Numbered from the stretch's first letter, positions 10,281-20,054 are shown. The stretch is 64,000 bases of DNA from Yersinia alsatica (GCF_902170305.1 NZ_CABHWW010000033.1:1-64000), one strand, 5' to 3'. The notes: generated by a model from the sequence alone, not told the origin. A program made the numbers and translations.

Positions 10281-10318
10281 TCCATATGTGTAAATAAATA
10301 ATTACCACTAGATTTACA
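10267..10318 (-). promoter_or_regulatory. Cluster of TyrR-like boxes upstream of aroF
   Basis: Three arms match the TyrR consensus TGTAAA-N6-TTTACA: TGTAAA at 10267-10272, TGTAAA at 10289-10294 (partner ATTACC at 10301-10306) and TTTACA at 10313-10318. The first two are 22 bp apart, about two helical turns. E. coli aroF is repressed by TyrR with tyrosine through three boxes. Only single arms are perfect here, so exact box limits are inferred. Confidence 0.6.
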
Positions 10319-10420
10319 GGCATATTTCAGTCTGACTTTTGCGGTAAGTCGCAGTTTCTGCAGATGCTCCTAACCTCCCTCTGAGGCCATGATAAAATGC
10401 CGGAAATTTGTGGAGGCTGT

Positions 10421-11137
10421 ATGTTAAGAGTCATCATCGTCGACGATGAACAACCCGCGCGTGAAGATTTACGCGAAAGACTAAGTGAAGAACATGATAT
10501 TGAGATCGTCGCCGAATGCAGCAACGCGTTAGAAGCTATCCCCGCAATCCAGCGTCTACAGCCCGATGTGATATTTCTCGACATCCAAATGCCCAGAATT
10601 AATGGTCTGGAATTGGCCTCAATGCTGAACCCGGAAAGTATGCCGCACATCGTGTTTGTCACCGCTTACGATGAATATGCTATCCGTGCTTTTGAAGAAC
10701 ATGCCTTTGACTATCTGTTAAAACCCCTCGACCATCAACGGTTGGCAAAAACACTAATTCGCTTAAGAAGAGGCCTTGGTGTAAATAATAATGTACACAA
10801 AATCACAGAGCCGATGCTGAGACATATCCCTTGCTCTGGCCACAACCGGATTTTTTTACTGAAAATTGAGGAAGTAGAATATCTCAGTTCTGAGCTGAGT
10901 GGCGTGCATGTGATTGGGACAGTGCAATCTGGTTATACCCAGCTCTCACTAAAAACGTTAGAAGAAAAAACACCTTTTGTCCGCTGCCATCGGCAATACA
11001 TGGTCAATACTGAGCAGCTAGGGGAGATTCAGCTTATGGATAATGGTGCCGCGGAAGTGATTACTCGTAGCGGCAAACATATCCCTGTGAGTCGCCGCTA
11101 CTTAAAATCCCTAAAGGAGAAATTAGGGATTAACTGA
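10421..11137 (+). CDS. btsR: LytTR-type response regulator, BtsR (YehT)-like
   Basis: A two-component DNA-binding regulator. In E. coli BtsR with the kinase BtsS senses extracellular pyruvate and activates a pyruvate transporter gene. The 238-residue protein has a CheY-like receiver (VDDE at 7-10, phospho-acceptor Asp54 in FLDIQMP, a conserved Lys in LLKPLD) and a C-terminal LytTR domain (RHIPCSGHNRIFLL to VSRRYLKSLKEKLG). It looks roughly half identical to E. coli YehT along its length. The start follows GGAGG. No histidine kinase is adjacent, so its partner must be elsewhere or absent. Confidence 0.8.
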   Translation: MLRVIIVDDEQPAREDLRERLSEEHDIEIVAECSNALEAIPAIQRLQPDVIFLDIQMPRINGLELASMLNPESMPHIVFVTAYDEYAIRAFEEHAFDYLLKPLDHQRLAKTLIRLRRGLGVNNNVHKITEPMLRHIPCSGHNRIFLLKIEEVEYLSSELSGVHVIGTVQSGYTQLSLKTLEEKTPFVRCHRQYMVNTEQLGEIQLMDNGAAEVITRSGKHIPVSRRYLKSLKEKLGIN

Positions 11138-11520
11138 ATGAAGCAACAATTTATATCGACCGGGATATTGGCTTAACGCATTTCTCGGTTGAGCAATACT
11201 TTTTATATTAAATTATTAGGCAATTATTTCATTAATTGAAAACAAGATTCATACATTAATTTCACATTCAAAAACCTTATATTCTATTTATCCCTTCCAA
11301 TTCCACTTTAATTAATTAGAAAACTCCGAGCTGATATAAAAATAGAGACAGATCCCAGATTTAATTAATTACATAACTGAACAATATAGCCTTGGTATTA
11401 GCAAGGTTTTAATCAATGCCGTCTGCGCTCCGATAGAGAAAACCGAGAGAGCCATACTCATTGCTTAAAACCAGCCAATACGGAATCGAATTTCATTCAT
11501 GTTGGAAGCAAGGTAATATT
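11138..11520. other. A/T-rich intergenic region upstream of the dcuB-like gene
   Basis: 383 bp without a credible gene, very rich in A/T. E. coli dcuB is activated by FNR and the DcuS/DcuR system, but I do not see a convincing FNR palindrome here. A short inverted repeat around CTTGGTATTAGCAAG (about 11391-11406) is the only structure noticed. Confidence 0.4.
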
Positions 11521-12864
11521 ATGATAACACTACAATTTATAATTATAATTCTATGCTTATTACTGGGTACTCGGTATGGCGGCATGGGGCTGGGGTTAAT
11601 AAGTGGCATTGGCTTATTTATTCTGACGTTTATCTTTGGCCTTGAACCAGGTAAACCGCCAGTTGACGTTATGCTGACTATATTAGCCGTTATTGGTTGT
11701 GCGTCGGTATTACAAACTGCCGGCGGCTTAAATGTCATGATGCAATTTGCCGAGCGATTATTACGTCGACATCCACAACATATTACACTACTGGCACCAT
11801 TCACCACTTGGTCATTAACCTTTTTATGTGGTACTGGGCATGTTGTTTATACCATGTTCCCTATTATTTCTGATATTGCTATTAAAAAAGGAATTCGCCC
11901 GGAACGCCCAATGGCCGTTGCATCAGTGGCATCGCAAATGGCAATTACCGCTTCGCCAGTATCAGTCGCCGTGGTGTCATTGGTATCAATTATCGGTGCA
12001 AACCATGGCATCGGTCAGGCTTATAGCATTCTGGAGATTCTGGCTATCTCTGTGCCAGCATCCTTAGTTGGCGTGCTGATGGCAGCATTGTGGAGCCTAC
12101 GCCGTGGTAAAGATTTGGATAAAGATCCTGATTTTCAGGAAAGAATCAAAGATCCAGAGCAACGCAACTTTATCTATGGCTCAACAGATACATTATTAAA
12201 TAAAGTTTTCCCTAAACAGGCTTATTGGTCCACCTGGATATTCTTTACCGCTATCGCACTGGTTGTATTGCTGGGTGCTTTTGCTGACCTACGCCCTGCT
12301 TTTGAAGTTAAAGGCAAGCTGCAGTCATTATCGATGAACCTGGTTATTCAGATGATGATGCTGATTGCCGGTGCAGTGATTCTGATTGGCTGTAAAGTGA
12401 AGCCCAGTGATATCTCTAACGGCGCAGTATTCAAAGCTGGCATGGTCGCCATCTTCTCGGTATTCGGTGTGGCATGGATGAGTGATACCTTCTTCCAGGC
12501 TCATATGGGTGAGTTGAAGCTGGTACTGGAAGATGTTGTGAAAAGCCAGCCGTGGACCTATGCCATTGTCCTATTTCTGGTTTCCAAGCTGGTTAATAGC
12601 CAGGCGGCGGCACTGGCGGCGATTGCCCCGATGGGATTACAACTGGGTGTTGAGCCCAAAATGCTGATTGCCTTCTTCCCAGCCGCTTATGGTTACTTTG
12701 TCCTGCCGACTTATCCAAGTGATCTTGCCTGTATCGGCTTTGACCGCTCCGGCACCACTAAGATCGGTAAGTTTATTATTAACCATAGCTTTATCATCCC
12801 AGGGCTTATTGGGGTTATCTGCTCATGTATCACTGGCTACCTGCTAGTGACCACTTTTATGTAA
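11521..12864 (+). CDS. dcuB: Anaerobic C4-dicarboxylate transporter, DcuA/DcuB family
   Basis: An inner-membrane carrier that exchanges external fumarate, malate or aspartate for internal succinate during fumarate respiration. The 447-residue protein is strongly hydrophobic, with about 10-12 membrane segments, and keeps the family blocks EPGKPPVDVML, LCGTGHVVYT, GIRPERPMAVASVASQM, ITASPVSVAVVS, SKLVNSQAAALAAI and LPTYPSDLA. It looks closer to DcuB than DcuA. The start chosen (AAGG upstream, family N terminus) is 60 bp inside the longest frame. It is monocistronic with its own terminator. Whether it is DcuB proper or a paralogue is not decidable by eye. Confidence 0.82.
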   Translation: MITLQFIIIILCLLLGTRYGGMGLGLISGIGLFILTFIFGLEPGKPPVDVMLTILAVIGCASVLQTAGGLNVMMQFAERLLRRHPQHITLLAPFTTWSLTFLCGTGHVVYTMFPIISDIAIKKGIRPERPMAVASVASQMAITASPVSVAVVSLVSIIGANHGIGQAYSILEILAISVPASLVGVLMAALWSLRRGKDLDKDPDFQERIKDPEQRNFIYGSTDTLLNKVFPKQAYWSTWIFFTAIALVVLLGAFADLRPAFEVKGKLQSLSMNLVIQMMMLIAGAVILIGCKVKPSDISNGAVFKAGMVAIFSVFGVAWMSDTFFQAHMGELKLVLEDVVKSQPWTYAIVLFLVSKLVNSQAAALAAIAPMGLQLGVEPKMLIAFFPAAYGYFVLPTYPSDLACIGFDRSGTTKIGKFIINHSFIIPGLIGVICSCITGYLLVTTFM

Positions 12865-12884
12865 TAACCAATTAGAACTAAAAT

Positions 12885-12912
12885 AAGGGCCGGATAACTT
12901 CTGGCCCTTTAA
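12885..12912 (+). terminator. Terminator after the dcuB-like gene
   Basis: AAGGGCC and GGCCCTT (12885-12891 and 12903-12909) form a 7-bp stem followed by T residues, 20 bases after the stop codon. Confidence 0.8.
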
Positions 12913-13140
12913 TTATATTCCTACCTTAGCCCAATAAATCTTCACTCATAAGACCAATAAAAAACGCCAATGCGCGATAAAGCTAACCCCTGTTTATGAC
13001 ACTTTAAGAATGAACTCATCAAAAAATCCCGTTTATTATAATTAATTATTCAATCCGAAATATCTTCTGAGTAAGTTGGAGAGCAACTGCTACAATGCGG
13101 GCCGCATCACAAACATCATCTTTTTCACCATGGACCTATT

Positions 13141-13908
13141 ATGTTTTCTTTGCGTCATACCAGGGCGTTGCCGTTTTATATCAGCACACTCGCTTTATCC
13201 CTAATCAGCACTTCAGTTCTTGCTGACGCGACTGTTTTTACCGCCTTAGACGATCCAGCCACAGCCAAAAAGAGCTTTGATGGTACCGTTGAAGCCGGTT
13301 ATACCGCACAGTCAGGCAATACGACTAACTCAACACTGACCGCTAACTCGACGTTAACCTGGTTTCAGCCCAACACCGCCTATAGCTTGTGGGGAGCCGC
13401 GCGCAATACCAGCTCTAACAATCAGCGTTCTTCCGAACGTTATCAATTGGGCGGCCGTACCCGTTATAATCTAACTGACAGTAACTATCTGTTTGGGCAA
13501 GCCAGTTGGCTGAACGATCGCTATAACGGTTTTGATTCTCGCTCGGTGCTGACCACCGGTTATGGTCGCCAGATCATGACTACGCCATTACATAATCTAC
13601 GGGTGGAATTTGGTCCGGGTGTTCGTCATGATGAATTCTATGAGGGTGGCCGCGCGACAAAAGCATTGGCCTATGCCGGTGGTAACTATACTTATCAGTT
13701 AACTGATAACACGGTATTCAGTGAAGGTGTTTCTGCACTAGCCAACGAAGAAACTACCCTGAACTCAGAAACTGCATTGAATGTAGCAATCAATAAGAGC
13801 TTCGCATTACGTTTAGCTTATGTTGTTACCTACAACACCAAACCGCCTGCTAGCGCACCAAAAAATACCGATACCACGACCTCAGTCACTCTGGTTTACG
13901 GCCTGTAA
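13141..13908 (+). CDS. DUF481 (YdiY-like) outer-membrane beta-barrel protein
   Basis: A 255-residue exported protein of unknown function. A signal peptide with the core FYISTLALSLISTSVLA is cleaved about residue 28. The mature part alternates polar and aromatic residues in short strands (for example VEAGYTAQSGNTTNSTLTANS and AYAGGNYTYQLTDNTVFSEGV) and ends in a strand with a terminal aromatic/hydrophobic motif (SVTLVYGL). This is typical of DUF481/YdiY salt-induced outer-membrane proteins. It is a single-gene unit between the dcuB-like gene and the convergent rplS operon. No substrate or partner can be inferred. Confidence 0.8.
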   Translation: MFSLRHTRALPFYISTLALSLISTSVLADATVFTALDDPATAKKSFDGTVEAGYTAQSGNTTNSTLTANSTLTWFQPNTAYSLWGAARNTSSNNQRSSERYQLGGRTRYNLTDSNYLFGQASWLNDRYNGFDSRSVLTTGYGRQIMTTPLHNLRVEFGPGVRHDEFYEGGRATKALAYAGGNYTYQLTDNTVFSEGVSALANEETTLNSETALNVAINKSFALRLAYVVTYNTKPPASAPKNTDTTTSVTLVYGL

Positions 13909-14016
13909 TTATTCGTCTTTTTAGCGTGGTGTCGTGCCACGCTACTTTCTGTCTGTTACTTGTCCACGCCTCCTGAACCATTCGGAAGCAAATTATTTGC
14001 ACCGTAAAATACCCAT

Positions 14017-14047
14017 AAAAAAGGGGCTAGCACATGGCTAACCCCTT
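14017..14047 (-). terminator. Terminator of the rpsP-rimM-trmD-rplS operon
   Basis: On the minus strand AGGGGTTAGC and GCTAGCCCCT (14022-14031 with 14037-14046, one mismatch) form a 10-bp stem with a short loop, followed by a T6 run. It lies 39 bp after rplS. Confidence 0.88.
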
Positions 14048-14085
14048 CATAACTATTAACTTTTGGATGAAGCCTGAGCTGTACC

Positions 14086-14457
<372 letters not shown>

Positions 14458-14506
14458 CTAGGTAAACTGATATATCAGGAAATTGGCACACGGCACAATG
14501 TTCCTT

Positions 14507-15262
14507 TCATAGTTCTGTTGCTCGGGGCTTGTGTTCCCGTTGGAACTCAGCCAGCAACACCATTTGCTCGTCAGTCAGAGCTAGGCTTTCTAGAAGTTCA
14601 GGTCTTCTAAGCCAGGTACGGCCCAGCGACTGCTTTAAGCGCCAGCGACGAATCTCGGCATGGTTACCCGACAGTAATACTGGCGGAACCTCCATCCCTT
14701 CTAACACCTCAGGCCGAGTGTAGTGTGGGCAATCCAGCAACCCATCAACAAAGGAATCTTCCTCTGCTGAAGCCTGATGACCCAGCACGCCCGGGATAAA
14801 GCGGGATACTGAATCTATCAGAGCCATTGCCGGTAGCTCGCCACCGCTGAGAACGTAATCACCAATTGACCATTCTTCATCAATTTCAGTTTTGATTACG
14901 CGCTCATCAACTCCTTCGTACCGACCACACACCAGAATCATCTTCTGATTAGTAGCCAGTTCGCAAACACCCTGTTGGTCCAGTTTGCGCCCTTGAGGTG
15001 ACAGATAAATCACCTTTGCTCCCTCGCCTGCCGCTGCTTTTGCTGCATGAATGGCTTCCCTTAGCGGTTGCACCATCATCAGCATTCCCGGGCCACCACC
15101 ATATGGGCGGTCATCCACGGTACGATGCCGATCGTAGGTAAAGTCACGAGGACTCCAACACTGCACGCTCAGCAGGCCATTTTTTACTGCCCGGCCAGTT
15201 ACCCCGTAATCGGTTATCGCGCGGAACATCTCGGGAAACAGGCTAATAACACCGATCCACAT
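14507..15262 (-). CDS. trmD: tRNA (guanine37-N1)-methyltransferase
   Basis: Methylates G37 of tRNAs with S-adenosylmethionine and prevents +1 frameshifting. The 251-residue protein starts [13 protein letters not shown] as in all enterobacteria. It shows the knotted SPOUT core with [26 protein letters not shown] and [15 protein letters not shown], and the C-terminal tRNA-binding helices. The longest frame runs 19 codons further upstream, into the region before the usual start; family alignment argues against it. The ribosome-binding site is weak, in keeping with the low expression of trmD relative to the ribosomal genes of the same operon. Confidence 0.97.
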   Translation of the reverse strand: MWIGVISLFPEMFRAITDYGVTGRAVKNGLLSVQCWSPRDFTYDRHRTVDDRPYGGGPGMLMMVQPLREAIHAAKAAAGEGAKVIYLSPQGRKLDQQGVCELATNQKMILVCGRYEGVDERVIKTEIDEEWSIGDYVLSGGELPAMALIDSVSRFIPGVLGHQASAEEDSFVDGLLDCPHYTRPEVLEGMEVPPVLLSGNHAEIRRWRLKQSLGRTWLRRPELLESLALTDEQMVLLAEFQREHKPRATEL

Positions 15263-15300
15263 TGTTTTGTTCCACTCACTTTTGCCGTTTAATTCGGAGG

Positions 15301-15849
15301 TCAAAAACCAGGATCCCAATCTACTTCAACACGTTGAGCAGTGAGATCGACATTCTTGATAACCTGCCCATGAAGAAACGGGACCAACCGCTCCTTCATA
15401 CCGAATGCATCTTTCAGGTTTGCCTTCACTACCATCACATCGTTAGAACCGGTTTCCATCATATCGATGATTTTACCTAGTTCGTAACCGGTGGTGGTTA
15501 CTACCTGACAGCCCATAAGGTCTTTCCAGTAGTAATCATCATCAGCCAGTGCGGGTAGTTGCTTTGAATCGACGACAATTTCGCAATTGGTCAATAAATT
15601 CGCGGCATCCCGATCATCAACACCTTTAACTTTAATGATCAGATCCTGACTGTGGCGCTTCCAGTCTTCCAACTCGACATGCTGCCACTTACCGGCCTGC
15701 TGGATAAACCACGGCTGGTAATCAAAAATGCTTTCGGCGTTCTCGGTGGATGAAAATACTCTGAGCCAACCGCGAATGCCGTAAGTTGAACCCATTTTAC
15801 CGAGAACAATCGGCTGATCGGGAACCACTGGATTGAGTTGTTTGCTCAT
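15301..15849 (-). CDS. rimM: 16S rRNA processing protein RimM
   Basis: A 30S maturation factor that binds ribosomal protein S19 and helps assemble the head of the subunit. The 182-residue protein has the RimM N domain ([19 protein letters not shown]) and a PRC-barrel C domain ([20 protein letters not shown] to [10 protein letters not shown]). The start MSKQLNP agrees with E. coli; the in-frame codons upstream are ignored. It is the second gene of the operon, 21 bp after rpsP and 38 bp before trmD. Confidence 0.97.
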   Translation of the reverse strand: MSKQLNPVVPDQPIVLGKMGSTYGIRGWLRVFSSTENAESIFDYQPWFIQQAGKWQHVELEDWKRHSQDLIIKVKGVDDRDAANLLTNCEIVVDSKQLPALADDDYYWKDLMGCQVVTTTGYELGKIIDMMETGSNDVMVVKANLKDAFGMKERLVPFLHGQVIKNVDLTAQRVEVDWDPGF

Positions 15850-15870
15850 AATAACCACCACCGCGACAGA

Positions 15871-16119
15871 TTAAGCTGCTTTCTTAGCGTCTTTGATCAG
15901 CGCAGATACGCGATCAGAAACTGTTGCACCCAGACCAACCCAATGTTCGATACGGTCCAGATCCAAACGCAGAGCTTCAGCCTGACCAGATGCGATCGGG
16001 TTAAAGAAGCCTACACGTTCGATGAAACGGCCGTCACGAGCATTACGGCTGTCGGTCACTACTACTTGATAGAACGGACGCTTTTTAGCGCCGCCACGAG
16101 CCAAACGAATTGTTACCAT
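15871..16119 (-). CDS. rpsP: Ribosomal protein bS16
   Basis: A primary-assembly 30S protein of 82 residues, the E. coli length, beginning [20 protein letters not shown]. The start follows a good ribosome-binding site (AAAGAGG). An in-frame extension to 16206 runs through the upstream hairpin and is rejected. It is the first gene of the rpsP-rimM-trmD-rplS operon. Confidence 0.97.
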   Translation of the reverse strand: MVTIRLARGGAKKRPFYQVVVTDSRNARDGRFIERVGFFNPIASGQAEALRLDLDRIEHWVGLGATVSDRVSALIKDAKKAA

Positions 16120-16142
16120 AACATCCTCTTTAGTTAATAAAA

Positions 16143-16176
16143 CAACTGGACCCCATCGGGGAACGGGGTCCAGTTG
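16143..16176 (-). terminator. Strong hairpin between ffh and rpsP, probable ffh terminator
   Basis: A perfect 12-bp inverted repeat (CAACTGGACCCC at 16143-16154, GGGGTCCAGTTG at 16165-16176) with a 10-nt loop. On the minus strand the tail is rich in T (TTTTATT), so it should end ffh transcription. It lies only 24 bp upstream of rpsP, so it could also act as an attenuating leader hairpin for the ribosomal operon. Confidence 0.7.
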
Positions 16177-16237
16177 CAATATAAAAAGCCCGAAAATTTT
16201 ACTCATTTTGGCGCAAAAAGCAATCTAAAGCGTAGAT

Positions 16238-16266
16238 TCCTATGCGCTAGTTTTGTAATGAGTCAA
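16238..16266 (-). promoter_or_regulatory. Candidate rpsP operon promoter
   Basis: On the minus strand a good -35 box TTGACT (16261-16266) is followed by a weak -10 candidate (ATAGGA or TAGGAA) with a 17-18 bp spacer, inside the ffh-rpsP gap and upstream of the hairpin. If used, its transcript would run through that hairpin. Confidence 0.35.
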
Positions 16267-16346
16267 ATTCTCTTCGTTTACCGCCGTTTTCAGCGGGAAA
16301 TCTTTACTCACTTCACGCCGGTTAACTTCACAGCGTGAAATGACAT

Positions 16347-17708
16347 TTAGCGACCTGGGAAACCCGGTGGCATCATACCTTTCATGCCACGCATCATTTT
16401 GGCCAAGCCACCATTTTTCATTTTCTTCATCATGCGCTGCATGTCATCAAACTGCTTAAGCAAGCGGTTGACATCCTGCACCTGCACACCTGAACCGAGT
16501 GCGATACGGCGCTTACGTGAGCCTTTGATGATTTCTGGTTTTGCGCGCTCTTTCAGCGTCATCGAGTTGATGATGGCCTCCATACGCACTGTTACCTTGT
16601 CATCCATCTGGGATTTCACGTTGTCAGGCAACTGACCTGCACCCGGCATTTTGCTTAACATGCTCGCCATGCCGCCCATATTGCGCATTTGCTTCAGTTG
16701 ATCCAGGAAGTCATTGAGATCGAAGCCATCGCCTTTTTTCAGCTTAGTTGCCAGTTTTTCCGCTTGTGCGCGGTCAACTTTGCTTTCGATATCTTCAATC
16801 AGCGACAGTACATCGCCCATACCCAAAATACGTGAAGCCACGCGATCTGGGTGGAACGGCTCAAGCGCTTCTGACTTTTCGCCTACACCGAGGAATTTAA
16901 TCGGCTTGCCAGTAATATGGCGGATAGACAAGGCGGCACCACCACGGGCATCGCCATCAACTTTGGTCAGTACCACACCGGTAAGTGGCAATGCTTCATT
17001 AAATGCTTTCGCCGTATTGGCGGCATCCTGACCGGTCATGGCATCGACAACAAACAGTGTTTCAACCGGCTTAATCGCGGCATGAACCTGTTTGATTTCG
17101 TCCATCATCGCTTCGTCAACGTGCAAACGACCCGCGGTATCGACAATCAGAACATCATAAAACTTAAGCTTCGCCTGTTGCAGAGCACGATTGACGATAT
17201 CAATCGGTTTTTCCTGCACATCAGACGGGAAGAAATCAATGCCAACACCTTGAGCCAGTGTTTCCAACTGCTTGATCGCCGCAGGGCGATACACGTCGGC
17301 AGACACCACCAGCACTTTTTTCTTATGTTTTTCTTTAAGGAACTTACCCAGCTTAGCCACACTGGTGGTTTTACCCGCCCCTTGCAGACCAGCCATCAAT
17401 ACTACTGCTGGCGGTTGTGCTGCCAGATTCAGTTCGTTATTGACCTCGCCCATGGCGGCAATAAGTTCATTTTTAACTATTTTGACGAATTCCTGACCTG
17501 GCGTAAGGCTTTTGTTCACCTCATGCCCGACAGCTCGCTCTTTTACCCGATTGATAAAATCACGCACCACCGGCAGAGCTACGTCAGCTTCTAGCAACGC
17601 CATGCGTACTTCACGCAGCGTTTCTTTAATATTTTCTTCTGTCAGCCGGCCACGGCCGCTGATATTGCGCAGTGTGCGCGACAATCGATCAGTTAAGTTC
17701 TCAAACAT
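16347..17708 (-). CDS. ffh: Signal recognition particle GTPase Ffh (SRP54)
   Basis: Binds 4.5S RNA and the signal sequences of nascent inner-membrane proteins and delivers them to FtsY. The 453-residue protein, exactly the E. coli length, has the N domain, the G domain with GLQGAGKTT, DTAGR and TKVDGDARGG, and the Met-rich M domain ending MMKKMKNGGLAKMMRGMKGM. It is transcribed alone, divergent from ypjD. Confidence 0.98.
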   Translation of the reverse strand: MFENLTDRLSRTLRNISGRGRLTEENIKETLREVRMALLEADVALPVVRDFINRVKERAVGHEVNKSLTPGQEFVKIVKNELIAAMGEVNNELNLAAQPPAVVLMAGLQGAGKTTSVAKLGKFLKEKHKKKVLVVSADVYRPAAIKQLETLAQGVGIDFFPSDVQEKPIDIVNRALQQAKLKFYDVLIVDTAGRLHVDEAMMDEIKQVHAAIKPVETLFVVDAMTGQDAANTAKAFNEALPLTGVVLTKVDGDARGGAALSIRHITGKPIKFLGVGEKSEALEPFHPDRVASRILGMGDVLSLIEDIESKVDRAQAEKLATKLKKGDGFDLNDFLDQLKQMRNMGGMASMLSKMPGAGQLPDNVKSQMDDKVTVRMEAIINSMTLKERAKPEIIKGSRKRRIALGSGVQVQDVNRLLKQFDDMQRMMKKMKNGGLAKMMRGMKGMMPPGFPGR

Positions 17709-17873
17709 TGTCTCATACTCAACGTGGAAACAGGCCGCTCTGGCGACACAATGGGGGGATTATAACACGAAGCTTAAACGATCTCTGCCCTCACGTCGGA
17801 GAACGGTTGGAGAGGAACGCGCTCAACGCTATACTGGCTATCTAATTCACTTAGCCGATGCCCATATAACGCT

Positions 17874-18665
17874 ATGCCCGTGTTCTCCATTTTGGCTTTG
17901 ATCGCTTATTTGCTCAGCCTGGGCTTGATTGTCCCAAGTCTGGTGCAGAAAAATAGTGCTTACCGGCGGTTAGCGCTGGTTTCTGCTGTCGTGGCGCTAG
18001 TGTGCCATGCTATTGCTCTGAAGCATCAAATTTTTGATGTTGGCGGAGGTCAAAACCTCACTTTATTGAATATCGGCTCCATTGTCGGGCTGATGATCTG
18101 CACTATTATGACGATTGTCGCCTCACAAGGGCGTGGCTGGTTCTTACTGCCAATTGTCTACAGTTTTGCCATGATCAATTTGGCACTGGCCAGTCTGCTG
18201 CCGGGGGAGTTTATTACTCATCTGGAAGCCAGTCCTGCCATATTCGTCCACATTGGGCTGGCCCTCTTTGCTTATGCAACGCTCATCATCGCGGCACTGT
18301 ATGCCCTACAACTGGCTTGGCTCGATTATCAGCTAAAAAATAAGAAAGTTACATTTAACGCTGATATGCCTCCGTTGATGAGCATCGAGCGTAAAATGTT
18401 CCATATTACGCAGATTGGCGTGGTATTACTGACGTTAACGCTCTGTACCGGCTTACTTTATATGGACAACCTATTTAGCAAAGAAAACGTCCATAAAGCG
18501 GTATTATCGATCATGGCTTGGTTCGTCTACATTGTTTTACTATGGGGCCATTATCATGAGGGTTGGCGTGGGCGCAGAGTCATTTGGTTCAGTTTCGCCG
18601 GCGCATTTTTACTGACATTGGCTTACTTTGGCAGCCGTCTGGTTCAGGAAATCATGGTCCCTTAA
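17874..18665 (+). CDS. ypjD: Inner-membrane protein YpjD (cytochrome c assembly/CcsA-like family)
   Basis: A 263-residue polytopic inner-membrane protein of the CcmC/CcsA-like superfamily. About eight membrane segments are seen, starting with VFSILALIAYLLSLGLIVP, and His residues lie near segment ends (for example CHAIALKHQ and LLWGHYHEGWRG) like heme-handling relatives. A role in cytochrome c or heme export is only a family suggestion; the molecular function is unsettled. It sits opposite ffh and 53 bp before yfjD, probably co-transcribed, the conserved enterobacterial arrangement. Confidence 0.88.
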   Translation: MPVFSILALIAYLLSLGLIVPSLVQKNSAYRRLALVSAVVALVCHAIALKHQIFDVGGGQNLTLLNIGSIVGLMICTIMTIVASQGRGWFLLPIVYSFAMINLALASLLPGEFITHLEASPAIFVHIGLALFAYATLIIAALYALQLAWLDYQLKNKKVTFNADMPPLMSIERKMFHITQIGVVLLTLTLCTGLLYMDNLFSKENVHKAVLSIMAWFVYIVLLWGHYHEGWRGRRVIWFSFAGAFLLTLAYFGSRLVQEIMVP

Positions 18666-18718
18666 TCGTGATTAAAATCGTCCACATCTGGCCTGCATTG
18701 TAATTAAGGAACACTGAG

Positions 18719-19996
18719 TTGGATCACGTATCAACTAGCACGCTGATCATTATTCTTGTCATTATGGTCATAGTTTCGGCTTATTTTTCTGCTTCCGAAA
18801 CCGGCATGATGACCCTGAATCGCTATCGCTTACGCCATTTATCCAAGCAGGGAAATCGCGCTGCACGTCGAGTCGAGAAACTGCTACGCCGCCCTGACCG
18901 CCTGATAAGTTTGGTATTAATCGGCAACAATCTGGTCAATATTCTGGCTTCTGCGCTCGCAACAATTGTCGGTATCCGCTTATATGGGAATGCTGGAGTT
19001 GCTATCGCCACCGGGGTTCTGACGTTTGTGGTGCTTATTTTTGCCGAAGTGATGCCGAAAACTATTGCGGCTCTTTATCCTGAGCGCGTTGCCTTTCCCA
19101 GCAGTGTATTACTTGCACCATTGCAGAAGATCATGCTGCCGTTGGTCTGGTTGCTCAATACCATCACTCGAGGATTAATGCGTTTGTGTGGTATTCGTGG
19201 GAATGTGCACAGCAGCGATGCTGTCAGTAAAGATGAGTTGCGCAGCATTGTGAATGAATCCCACTCACAAATTTCCCGCCGTAATCAAGATATGTTGATA
19301 TCCGTGCTAGACCTGGAAAAGGTTACCGTCGGCGATATTATGGTGCCACGCAATGAAGTGGTTGGTATTGATATCAATGATGATTGGAAATCAATCATGC
19401 GCCAGCTCACTCACTCACCTCATGGCCGCATCGTGTTATATCGCCAATCACTGGACGATGCTATCGGCATGCTGCGAGTGCGGGAAGCCTATCGGCTGAT
19501 GACCGAGAAAAAAGAGTTTAATAAAGAAAATCTATTACGCGCTGCTGATGAAATTTACTTCATTCCAGAAGGCACGCCACTGAATGTGCAGTTGGTGAAA
19601 TTCCAACGCAACAAAGAAAAAGTCGGCATGATTGTCGATGAATATGGTGATATTCAAGGATTGGTAACAGTCGAAGATATTCTGGAAGAGATCGTAGGTG
19701 ACTTCACCACGTCAATGTCCCCAACTCTGGCCGAAGAGGTTAATCCGCAAAGTGATGGTTCAGTCTTGATTGATGGCAGTGCCAGTGTACGTGAACTGAA
19801 CAAAGCATTTAACTGGTCGCTACCTGTCGATGCTCGCACTATCAATGGCATGTTATTGGAGGAACTTGAGGACATTCCACAGATAGATGCTCAGGTTCGC
19901 ATTGGGAATTATTTGATTGATGTGCTGGATGTACAAGACAATATGATTAAGCGGGTGCGGGTAACACCTATCCTGCATGATAGCCATTCTGGCTAA
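18719..19996 (+). CDS. yfjD: CNNM/HlyC-CorC family membrane protein YfjD
   Basis: A 425-residue inner-membrane protein with the architecture of Mg2+/Co2+ efflux and resistance proteins. An N-terminal DUF21 (CNNM) domain with three to four membrane segments (TLIIILVIMVIVSAYFSASETGM) is followed by a CBS pair (IMVPRNEVVGIDINDDWKS to VTVEDILEEIVGDF) and a CorC_HlyC domain at the C terminus. The start is TTG after AAGGA, in line with the E. coli N terminus MEHISTTTLII. It is followed by a bidirectional terminator shared with luxS. Confidence 0.9.
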   Translation: MDHVSTSTLIIILVIMVIVSAYFSASETGMMTLNRYRLRHLSKQGNRAARRVEKLLRRPDRLISLVLIGNNLVNILASALATIVGIRLYGNAGVAIATGVLTFVVLIFAEVMPKTIAALYPERVAFPSSVLLAPLQKIMLPLVWLLNTITRGLMRLCGIRGNVHSSDAVSKDELRSIVNESHSQISRRNQDMLISVLDLEKVTVGDIMVPRNEVVGIDINDDWKSIMRQLTHSPHGRIVLYRQSLDDAIGMLRVREAYRLMTEKKEFNKENLLRAADEIYFIPEGTPLNVQLVKFQRNKEKVGMIVDEYGDIQGLVTVEDILEEIVGDFTTSMSPTLAEEVNPQSDGSVLIDGSASVRELNKAFNWSLPVDARTINGMLLEELEDIPQIDAQVRIGNYLIDVLDVQDNMIKRVRVTPILHDSHSG

Positions 19997-20025
19997 CCCC
20001 TCAATTCCAGTGCTCTGTAGCAAAT

Positions 20026-20054
20026 AAAAAAGACGCCTTATCAGCGTCTTTTTG
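20026..20054. terminator. Bidirectional terminator between yfjD and luxS
   Basis: AGACGC and GCGTCT (20031-20036 and 20044-20049), flanked by A6 on the left and T5 on the right, form a symmetrical terminator for the two convergent genes. Confidence 0.88.

Noticed and set aside
11138-11520. FNR box upstream of the dcuB-like gene
   Set aside because: Expected from E. coli, but no TTGAT-N4-ATCAA-like palindrome with acceptable arms was found.
15262-15319. Longer trmD start adding 19 residues
   Set aside because: All enterobacterial TrmD proteins begin MWIG; the extension would run into the rimM stop region without a ribosome-binding site.
16917-17594. 225-codon plus-strand frame opposite ffh
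   Set aside because: It is wholly antisense to the highly conserved ffh gene; composition and position indicate a shadow frame.
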